Shown in pieces: positions 31,388-41,030 of a stretch of DNA of 64,000 bases (its first letter is position 1; each line of letters begins with the position of its first letter). Location of the stretch: assembly GCA_029216955.1 (NCBI GenBank), contig JANAVB010006999.1:647853-711852 (forward strand), read 5' to 3'. This DNA comes from Iris pallida (taxonomy: Eukaryota; Streptophyta; Magnoliopsida; Asparagales; Iridaceae). Under the pieces are notes generated by a model, which was given only the letters and a program-made list of their open reading frames with translations, was not told the DNA's origin and searched no databases. The translations under genes were made by a program, and so were the position numbers.

Positions 31388-32269
31388 AGTAAGAGTATTA
31401 TATATATATATATGTATATATATTTATATTTATATACAATAGAGAGAAAATTTAGATATTTATATGAAATAGGAATATTTTTGAGTAGAGAAAATGCAAA
31501 TATAATAGTGGGGTGTATAGGTAGTCACGAGAGGACAACATGGAGCTTGGGTTCGGGTTCGGTCGAGCCGGGTCGGATCAAAATCGGACATGGTGAAATA
31601 TTGAATTAAAATAGGTATTTATGATCATGGGAAAATAAGTAGCATGTGGGGACTCAAATAAATGGGATGCAAGTATCATGCGGGTAGTAGGCTTCGTGTG
31701 GGCCATGTCCATATTTGGGGTCGACTAGGTTGGGTCGATGTCGGGTCCCGAAATTAAATTGGAAGTCAGGTCACAAATGACGGTAGATAATTAAATGGTC
31801 TAAATTGACCCGAAAGTTGTGCGAAGAAAATAAAGCACAAGATGGTGTGTCTGAGTGGGACATGAAGGTCATAGGTGAAGAGCGTCTCGAGTAGATCATG
31901 CATGACAAGTTGGTTCCGAGAAAATGACTGGTCTGGTGATCCTAAATTAAAAGTCATGGTAACGTGCTTATGAGGATCAAGGAAAAGAGTGGGAAATCAA
32001 TTAATAATTAAATGGTCTAAATTGACCCGAACTTGCGTGAAGCAAAAAGAGTACAAAGGAACTAGTTCGAGTGGGACACGATATACCAAAATAAAGGTAA
32101 TCCTGTCCACTACAAAACTCATGAAGAAAGTTTCCAGAGATGAACATCCCTGACACTCCAAATATCAAAGGCATGGAAAAGAACATTTAATCAAATAATA
32201 ATATCTATTACAATAATTGAATTATAAAATTAAAAAAATAAGCCCTAAATTTAGGGGCTTACAATAGGT
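31388..32269. other. Unassigned sequence between the Copia and Tekay-2
   Basis: No credible ORF. It opens with a TA-rich repeat (about 31396-31440). A diverged direct repeat (ATTAAATGGTCTAAATTGAC at about 31790 and 32005) is spaced about 220 bp apart, and a 21-bp near-palindrome AAGCCCTAAATTTAGGGGCTT ends it. Either host spacer or an unrecognised decayed element; the Tekay-2 LTR begins right after. Confidence 0.4.
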
Positions 32270-33599
32270 AGGTTAGGTTTAATTGGAGACTTAAAACTAG
32301 ACTAATTTAGCCTCAACCTAAGCCCATTCCTAATTTAATTCAATATGAGTTAGTGGGGGCATTTTGGACTTTTGCAAATGGGGCCAAAACTCCCATAGGT
32401 GGCCGGCCATAGGAGGAGGGGTTGTGTTCATCCATTCATTTCATTTTTTTCCAAAATTTCTCTCTCTTGTTCTTCTCTAAATTTTGAGAGCAACCTCCAT
32501 TGATTTCATCTCCAAATCAATCATTTCTTCAACCAAATCTTCTTCATTTCTTCTCTACTCCATGGATAGAGGGTGCTAGCCAAGTTTGGGAGGATTTGGC
32601 TTTAGTTTGTGTCCATTTGGAGGCCACTTCGTGTCGGTGTCGTGTCGGAAGGATTTTTCTTGGAATCTCTCTCCCGGAAGGTATAATCTCTCGTCTAAAC
32701 AACCCCTACATGCATATAAGAATATTTTGAACCCACAGGAATGACCCCCATAGTTGTGTCTCCATTTGTGTCCGTTTTGTGTCCATTTGGAGGTCATAGG
32801 AGTGTCCTTTGTGTTGTACTTTGTGTCCATGTGGGAAACCCCCAATATTGGACACTTCATGTGGTTGTGATTTAATTTAATGAATATTCCTATTTTATTC
32901 TCAGATTTTGATGATAGAAATGTTGTTCTTCATGGTATCATAATGTGTCATATTGTATCTTAATGTATCATATTATAGATTTTGATGATAGAAATGTTGT
33001 TCTTAATGTATCTTAATGTATCATATTATATATATACATATATTTTCATTGTTATAGATATATAAGTTGTGAGTGTCCATATATATATATATATCTATGT
33101 ATCTCTTTTGTATGTATCTATTTTGTATGTATCTATAAGTTGTGTGTGTCCATATTTGTATGTATCTATGTATCTCTTTTGTATGTATCTATAAGTTGTG
33201 TGTGTCCATATTTGTATGTATCTATTTTGTAGTTGTGGTGAGTGTGGTGTTAGAGTAGTGGTGGTTTAGTGGAGTGTTAGTGGTAGTAGAGAGTGGTATA
33301 GAGTGGTAGGGAGAATGATAAATAGATGGTTATATGGGAGGGAAAGTATGGAGAGATGTAGAGAGAGTTAGAGTGATAGAGGGAGTGAGGGAATGAGGGA
33401 ATAGGGAGGGTTTGTACTGCTGCAAACAGCAGCAGTAGTATGTGGAAATCAGTCCCCACAGGGGACTGATTTTGGGCTGCAACAACAGCAGTGTGGAGCA
33501 GCAGTAGCAGCAGCTACTTGCTGCTATAGAGAGGGGGAGAAGGGCCGCCCCATGTACAGTCTTGACCCCCCCCATTGATAGCCCCATTTCAGCCATGTT

Positions 33600-34080
33600 A
33601 TTCCCCCACTCATTTATTCAAAAATCAGCCATTTGACAGCCATTTCAGCCCCCATTTCAGCCACTTATTCACCCATTCATTTTTCACTTCATTTATCAAT
33701 TCATTCACTCACACTTTCAATCATTCATCCATAATTCATTCCCATTCATCATTCTTTCATTCATTCATTCCATAAATTTTTTCCATATATTTCAGTCACT
33801 CATTCACTCATTTCACCCATTCATTCATATACATTTCATTCACCCCATATATGAATTCACCCATATTCATTCATCCGCATATCCACCCTTCCATGATTTC
33901 ATTCATCCTTCCTTTCATGTTTCCCTATTCATTCACTCAAATTACATTCATTCACCACTTATTTTCAATCCATATTTTTATCCCCCATTCACCATTCACT
34001 TCACTTCATTCACCATTCATTCACTCACCTATAAATTCACTCACATGCATTCATGTACCAATATAATCTTTCATCCATTC
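33600..34080. repeat. CATT/CATTCA-rich simple-sequence tract
   Basis: About 480 bp made largely of interrupted ATTC units. ORFs here give only repetitive F-T-H-S-F peptides and are not genes. The corresponding part of the 3' LTR is not in the window. Confidence 0.7.
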
Positions 34081-34680
34081 ACTAATGCATTCAATCATTT
34101 ATGCCCCACAAAATTGATCCACTATAAGCCTATATAAATACTTAGTTAGTGCTTAGTTGAGTGGTGTCTAGTGTAGGTTGAGTGTCTAGTTAGAGGGGTT
34201 AGTTAGTGTTGGTGTTAGTGATGGTTGTAATAGTATTAGATAGTGACTAGATAGGTTAGTGCCCTAACTAAGTTAGTATCCTAGTGGACTATTAGAGAGG
34301 GCTAACCTAGACACTAGGAGAGTGAACTAGGAAGGTTGGTAGAGAGTAGGGTGTAGTATCTCACGATACCATAGCGTATCATGACGATATACTAAGGTAA
34401 TGTTGGGATGACCAACATAGAAGATAAGATGGATTAGATGCCCAAGAACTGGTTGATAAATCCTAGATAGGATAGTATCTAGCTACCCTAAGAAGCCTAG
34501 GCTAGTATCCTGAGATCTAGAGGGGTTTTCTTTGTAATGGGCAAGGAATCGGGAATACCTTGTGAGGGTAAATGTTAGGATATTGTGTAACATAAGGTAT
34601 TGGATTTCTGATTGCTAAATGGGGTTAGAAATAGGTTGTCTTGGTAGGTAATGACTAGATGAGGGTAGTTAAACCTAGTT

Positions 34681-35035
34681 TTGACCTCCGTTGACCAAGA
34701 GTTGACTTTTTTGACCGAAAGTCAACTTCAAGTCAACGCTTGACCTAGAATTGACCCAAAACCAAACCAGAGTTGACCAGTTGACTGAAAGTCAACTTTT
34801 AGTCAACATTTGACTCGTTTGACCTAGGGTTGACTCAGTGTTGACCAGAGTTGACTTTTTAACCAAAAGTCAACTGTAAGTCAACCCTTGTCTCAGATTG
34901 ACCTAGTTTGACTTGGATTGACTTCCTGTGACCTTGTTTGACCCTGGTTGTCCTAGTGTGACCCAGTTTGATTCAGTATGACCTAGTTTATCTTGGTGTG
35001 ACTTAGTTTGACCTAGTTTTGACTTAGACTTGCAT
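34681..35035. promoter_or_regulatory. Dense W-box-like cluster in the Tekay-2 LTR
   Basis: I count about 25 TTGAC cores, mostly TTGAC[CT], in 355 bp on both strands, often as TTGAC...GTCAA inverted pairs spaced about 10 bp. TTGAC[CT] is the core bound by WRKY factors. The cluster lies about 1.5 kb upstream of the LTR end. Confidence 0.6.
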
Positions 35036-36569
35036 ATCATGACTAGATTAGCTTTCTTTTTATTATTAAACCCTGTTTTGACTTGTAGTATCTCATCTTT
35101 AGATATGTGATTACTCTGAGCATCTGTTCACTCTATCAGCTTAGGACCACAGGCGAGTACATTCACTGATAGTTTTCATTGTCTTGATATCTGCTATATC
35201 CGATTCAGTTGTAGTGTCTTACTCGATTTTCAGTCACGATAGTTCATGGACTAGTATATGTTGGATCATGGCATGGGATGTTGTTCCTAGATTTTTATGG
35301 TATATTGGTACATTTTTGTCTTATTCCATGTATTAATATAGACATTGATTCCTAAGGGAACTTGCTACCCTCTTATGGAATCCCGTATCATGACGTGTCA
35401 TTTATAGATCCATTATACTATTCGAGGATGGAGGAATTATTAGGAGTTATGTGATCAAAGCCCCATGTCACTATTTTGCTTGCGACACTCTCACCTCACG
35501 TAGGGTGTAGCAGATTCCTCCGTGTGCTTGTTATCCAGGTTAGCCGCGCATGACTTTTCGTAAAATTTTTATGTGATTGTCAGGCCAAGTGGATAGCCTG
35601 ATCATGATTCCCTAGCCGATCACATAACGCTCTAATAATTCAAGTCACGTTTTATATTTATTTATCATAGGAGGCTAAGTTCTGTTCGGGAGAAGGGTTA
35701 CAACTCCGGTCCTTGTTTGGTTTAACGGTTGTAACTCGACTTCTGAATAGTTCCCAAGTCATCCTATATGTATACTGTCGTCCTATTCAGTACTCACATC
35801 TGTTATACATTTTCTGCTGATTTTACCCTATATTTTATATGTTTTACATGCTTTTATGCTATACTTTGATTGGAGGCTAGGTTCTGTTCGGGAGGAGGAT
35901 TACAACCCCGGTCCTTGTTTGGTTTACGGGTCGTAAGTCGGCTTTCGAATGGCCCCGAAGTTTTTTCTATATCTTTGTCTTGTATTTTATTATACTGTCT
36001 CTTACAGAATTTGTCAATTCATATGGAACTGCTGTTGGTATTTGTACTTGCTCATTTTCCTGACAGGATACCGTTGATATTATTAGAGATGTTTCTGAGG
36101 CAAGCTGCTCGACCTACTATGGGGTCGAGACAGATGGAGACTTAGGCCAGGGCTGTGGCCTGATAGTTGAGCCACTAGACTTTATACTCCCAGAGTAGTT
36201 AGTTTAGTTAGGCTTGCCTGGACTGCGATCCAGATTTTGTTTTAGACTGTAGTAGTTTATATTCATATTTTGTGACTCTGTGATTTTATTTGTTTCTCTC
36301 TAGCTATGTTGGATGTTGAACTCATTTTTCGTTTTCACATCTATCATATTTTTATTTTGTGCTATCTTTCTAGTTTGTTTTTGTGATTGAGACTGTATTG
36401 CTATGTCACCTCCATTCGGAGTGTATATACTGTACTGGTATCTTTTTACTGTTTAGTATAGTTTTTATAGACGACCTATACAGTGTTCAACCGCCGATTC
36501 TGCGGCGTAGGCTGGACGTAACCACGTACTCATACCCCTAATCAGGGTGCGGGTCGTGACACATTTTTG

Positions 36570-36587
36570 TGGTGGCCCATGCAGGTC
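36570..36587 (+). other. Tekay-2 primer-binding site (tRNA-Ile type)
   Basis: TGGTGGCCCATGCAGGTC is the complement of GACCTGCATGGGCCA plus CCA, which is my recollection of the 3' end of plant tRNA-Ile(AAU). It begins 8 nt after the LTR terminal CA at 36561, and the same word occurs in Tekay-1. Confidence 0.65.
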
Positions 36588-36820
36588 AGTGTCGTAATTA
36601 GTGCGATCTCGTAATGGTGCTCGACTTAGAGTACTAATTACGAGCCTGCGACTAGGATATAGGATCTAGGATATGATAGGAGTTATTCAATCACATTTTA
36701 GGAAAATTCTGATCTTTTGATTACCTTGACGACTCTTCTTGCATTTGAATTCAATTACCCTCCTTTGATAATATCTTATCTTGTGCCATATTGATCTCTT
36801 GGGTTCAATTCGTCCTCAGG

Positions 36821-37726
36821 ATGGCGATTACTCGCTCTCAGGCAGCAGGACGTAGTGCAGTTCCAGAGAGATCCGATCCAGTAGGACCTCCACCTCCGGC
36901 TACGGGAGTAGCAGTCGAGAGAGCAGCAGTCTCAGTTCCTGCCCTTCAGGCGGGAGTAGCAGCGACAGTTCCAGGAGGTCTTCCAGTAGCGGGACCGTCC
37001 ATAGTCATTCCTGAGACTCTTCTACCGCCGTCTCCGCTACTGACTGATGCACAGCAGATGATGGCCCTTCTACAGCAGATGTTGCAGACCCAGAGGGCCC
37101 AGGCAGAGGCATAGCAACATCAGGCTGACGCATCTCACCGCCAGACAGAGGTGTTACGGCAGAGCACGGAGAACTCCCACCGGCTGGTGATGGCAACAAT
37201 TGAGAGGGTTGTACCGGGTACAGTTCAGGGTACCCTAGTTCAGCACCAGGGATAGGACCAGTGGCATACTACTCCGTGCGGCTTCTGCGGGAAGCCGGGG
37301 CACACCTAGGAGGTTTGCAGGATGAGGTTGGGCATGTGTCTATACTATGGGGCGCTCGACCACCAGCTGAAGGATTTCCACGCTCGTGGAGTCCGAGGAG
37401 GCCAGAACAGAATACAGCAGGCACCAGTACGTGCCCACCACCAGCAAGGTCAGGGCCAGAGGCAGGCCATACAGTACGGTTTCTGTGGGAAGTCGGGGCA
37501 CACCCGGGGGGTTTGCAAAAAGAGGCTGGGAGTTTGTTTATTCTGTGGAGCTCCAGATCACCAGATGAGGAACTGTGCTGCTCGTACAGCCAGACCGACA
37601 GACCAGGACGGAGAACAGCAGGCTAGGGGAGGCCAACAGGGGCGAGCTTTCGCCATGACAGTTGGGGACAGTCAGGTAGTAGCAGAAAAGATTACAGGTT
37701 CCAATCTTTCGATCTCATTTTCGTAA
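36821..37726 (+). pseudogene. gag: Tekay-2 gag remnant with duplicated zinc knuckles
   Basis: From ATG 36821 (MAITRSQAAGRSAVPE) one frame runs to 37726 with nonsense codons near 37112, about 37252 and about 37310. The capsid core seen in Tekay-1 gag is absent. Two knuckle pairs occur: CGFCGKPGHTxEVC with a decayed partner, then YGFCGKSGHTRGVC with an intact CLFCGAPDHQMRNC. The first pair and the second are about 200 bp apart, a tandem duplication. The frame stops where protease would begin. Confidence 0.7.
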
Positions 37727-38661
37727 TTGTCTCCTTATAATCGTCTTGAAATTCGATTCCATCTGTTCCTTGATTGTTTGATAAAATTTTTTTGTTCTTG
37801 TGATGTGATTTTCTTCTAAGATAAGTTGTATGGGCTAGGTCGCCTTGATTATGAGATTTAGAATCCTCTAAGGTCATGCTAGCAGGCATAGTGATGACAT
37901 ATAGTCGGATTATGGATATATTTCTAGGGTGTAGGAATTTAAGGTTTTTGCTGCCATGCATGCGGCAATGCAAAAATTTTAAATACCATAATTCTAGAGG
38001 TATGTACCTTAGTCGAGGTCTCTATGATTATCGTAGCCTTGCTCACTAGCATGACGGAGATTCTGAGTATCATGATTCTGGACATACGTATATGATTGTC
38101 GAACTGCATGATTTTTCTGTTTAATTTGTTTTAATTTTTGAGGATGAATTTTTTTAAGGTGGATAGACTTGTAGCACCCAGTTTCTAATTGAGAGTAATT
38201 TTAAATTTTATAGTTTTAGTCATTTAATTATTGTCATTTAATTCATGCTTTAATTTTGGAGATTTTAATCATTTTTAAATTTTTAAGCCATGACTTGAGA
38301 TTTTTGATGTTTTGCTAGTGAAACCTTAGGGACTGTTTGACCTAGAGCATAACCATGTGATTAGGATATTTTCAGTATCATTTCTGGCCCAAGGGTATTT
38401 TGATCATTGGACCTCTTTGATTTATTTTTGATATTATTGTATTGGTGATTGTTGATTTGGCTTTTGATAGGTGAGATTTTGTGTTGGTTTCGTGTCGGAC
38501 ACGTAGCAGTTTTTATTTGCAAGTGTTGTTGTGCCTTAAGAGATTTTATTTTTGCTAAAAAAAATTTGGAAGTATTCGAGAGGGATTGTTTTTTGCATGT
38601 ATTTTTCTGTGATTGCTTTGTTTTAATTTCGAGGACAAAATTTTTTTAAGGTGGATAGATT
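37727..38661 (+). other. Tekay-2 3' internal region with two polypurine/LTR junctions
   Basis: No ORF of note. A polypurine-type block (GAGGATGAATTTTTTTAAGG..., then TGTAGCACCC at 38170) and a second (GAGGACAAAATTTTTTTAAGG..., then TGTCACCCCC at 38662) lie about 490 bp apart. The second is the real start of the Tekay-2 3' LTR. The first looks like the junction of a related element, leaving about 490 bp of its LTR. Confidence 0.55.
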
Positions 38662-39697
38662 TGTCACCCCCAGTTTTCAGGAAAGGAGTATTTTTGTCAT
38701 TTTGTATTTTTGAATATTTTTGAAATTTATTTTATTATTTATGATATTGTTTTGGGGTTATTTGAGTCGGGTTCGAATTTCAGCTCAATCCGACTTGTAA
38801 CGGGGACCCGGGGTAGTTTTGACTCTAGTGGAACCCACTCATTAGTTAGGCATGGCCCACATGACATTATTTTAGTTAGTGTGATTGACTAATTATTCAT
38901 GGGAAGGTTAGATTTAATTAGAGACTTAAAACTAGACTAATTTAGCCTCAACCTAAGTCCATTCCTAATTTAATTCAATATGAGTTAGTGGGGGCATTTT
39001 GGACTTTTGCAAATGGGGCCAAAACTCCCATAGGTGGCTGGCCAAAGGAGGAGGGGTTGTGTTCATCCATTCATTTCATTTTCCTCCAAAATTTCTCTCT
39101 CTTATTCTTCCCCAAATTTTGAGAGCAATCTCCATTGATTTTATCTCCAAATCAATCATTTCGTCCACCAAATCTTCTTCATTTCTTCTCTACTCCATGG
39201 ATAGAGGGTGCTAGCCAAGTTTGGGAGGATTTGGCTTTGGTTTGTGTCCATTTGGAGGCTACTTCGTGTCGGTGTCGTGTCGAAAGAATTTATTTTGGAA
39301 TCTCTCTCCCGAAAGGTATAATCTCTCGTCTAAACCACCCCTACATGCATATAGGAATATTTTGAACCCATAGGAATGACACCCATGGTTGTGTCACCAT
39401 TTGTGTCAGTTTCGTGTCCATTTGGAGGTCATATGAGTGTCCTTTGTGTTGTGCTTTGTGTCCATGTGGGAAACCCCCAATATTGGACACTTTATGTGGT
39501 TGTGATTTAATTTAATGAATATTCCTATTTTAATCTCAGATTTTGATGATAGAAATGTTGTTCTTCATGGTATCATAATGTGTCATATTGTATCTTAATG
39601 TATCATATTATATATATACATATATTTGCATTGTTATAGATATATAAGTTGTGAGTGTCTATATATATATATCTATGTATCTCTTTATATATTTTCA

Positions 39698-39782
<85 letters not shown>

Positions 39783-39788
39783 TATATA

Positions 39789-39840
<52 letters not shown>

Positions 39841-40195
39841 TATATATATTTTATATATATATATATATGTATGTGGTGTGTGTCTATATTTGTATGTATC
39901 TATTTTGTGGTTGTGGTGAGTGTGGTGTTAGAGTAGTGGTGGTTTAGTGGAGTGTTAATGGTAGTAGAGAGTGGTATAGAGTGATAGGGAGAATGATAGA
40001 TAGATGGTTAGATGGAAGGGGAAGTAGGGAGAGATGTAGAGAGAGTTAGAGTGATAGAGGGAGTGAGGGAATGAGGGAATATGGGGGTTTGTACTGCTGC
40101 AAACAGCAGCAGTTGTATGTGGAAATTAGTCCCCACAGGGGACTGATTTTGGGCTGCAACAGCAGCAGCGTAGAGCAGCAGTAGCAGCAGCTACT
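38662..40195 (+). repeat. Tekay-2 3' LTR (cut by Tat-2)
   Basis: Starts TGTCACCCCCAG and follows the 5' LTR from about 38906 to GCAGCAGCTACT at 40195, where Tat-2 begins. It provides the first 250 bp that the 5' LTR lacks. Confidence 0.85.
39707..39868. repeat. Long (AT)n microsatellite
   Basis: About 160 bp of nearly pure AT dinucleotide with a few interruptions. The matching place in the 5' LTR (about 33078-33095) holds only about 20 bp. The ORF of Y-I-Y-I residues here is spurious. Confidence 0.9.
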
Positions 40196-41028
40196 ATAGG
40201 TCCTAAAAATCAAGTTGCACCCATCAAAAAAGTCATGAAAATCAAATTGTGCATCCTTCAAATGAACTGTGCAGGAGACAGATTGCGCACCAACTCGATT
40301 GCGCAGGCTGAACTGCGCACTCATCCAAGTGCGCAAGCTGACGTGGCCTCGTCATCATTATCTGACAGAGAATCAGATCTTCTGACAGCTAACAGCCCGA
40401 AGAACGAGGAAACTGTTCGTTTATCGTGCAGCACAGCACTCGAGGACAGTTGTACATGCAGCACAATCTGCCAGACTCTCTGCAGCGCGGTCCATCCCAG
40501 CGCAATATGAAGCCAGCACAATTCAGGTGGCGCACTCCATCAAGACAACTGACAAATGTACACGTGGCCTATATGCCATCAATTATTCACCATGTGGCAA
40601 CCGTCTGTACACGATCATGCGCATTTCAATCAAATAATGCCATGCGTCACATACAGATGGTCCACGATCGAGTAACTGCCTGCGCAGTTCATTGCCTGCG
40701 TAGTCCAAAGTCTGCGCAATCCATCCTGCGTAATTCAGAATAACTAAAAGTTAGTTATTTCCAAAACTCTATAAATAGAGTTTCAAGTCTTCATTATCAC
40801 ATACACACATAGAGATCAGAACACACACTCAAGTCATCACCAGAGATCAGGAGTTCTTGTCAAAGTGCTGCTGTAATCTTCAGAGGCTATCGTCTTCAAA
40901 GTTCACATCGTCCAAGGGATAAAGCGATCGTCATTCGGATCGGATTCCTATAGATGTACTTTCCCAGAATTCTTGTAATCTTCTTACAAAGTTTGTGAAA
41001 TAAAGATCAACTTTTGTTTTTGTAAACA
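40195..41028 (+). repeat. Tat-2 5' LTR
   Basis: Tekay-2 homology ends at 40195 and the LTR opens TATAGGTCC, resembling the TGTAGGATG start of Tat-1 with G changed to A. It ends GTAAACA three bases before the primer site. A TATA box (TATAAATAG, 40770-40778) is present. About nine GCGCA words lie between 40283 and 40723. Confidence 0.75.
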
Positions 41029-41030
41029 AA

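Larger units (their letters stand above)
32270..36561 (+). repeat. Tekay-2 5' LTR (5'-truncated)
   Basis: Ends in GCGGGTCGTGACA, as does the solo LTR at 8215-12250. It contains CAG/CTG-rich stretches (about 33415-33530), a CATT-rich tract (about 33600-34080) and a dense TTGAC cluster. The ORFs in it are low complexity and not conserved in the other LTR copy. Confidence 0.8.
32270..40195 (+). mobile_element. Tekay-2: non-autonomous, gag-only Gypsy element with very long LTRs
   Basis: Segments 32270-36561 and 38662-40195 are copies of one LTR (from GGTTAGGTTTAATT and GGTTAGATTTAATT onward). The first lacks about the first 250 bp and the second is cut by Tat-2, so the full LTR would be about 4.5 kb. 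The internal region of about 2.1 kb has a primer site, a damaged gag with zinc knuckles and no protease, RT or integrase. It needs proteins from other elements to move. Confidence 0.75.

Noticed and set aside
33575..34066. Two ORFs rich in F, H, S and T
   Set aside because: Result of the CATT-rich simple repeat; no conserved motif.
39626..39919. 98-codon ORF of Y-I-Y-I residues
   Set aside because: Produced by the AT microsatellite and missing from the homologous LTR.
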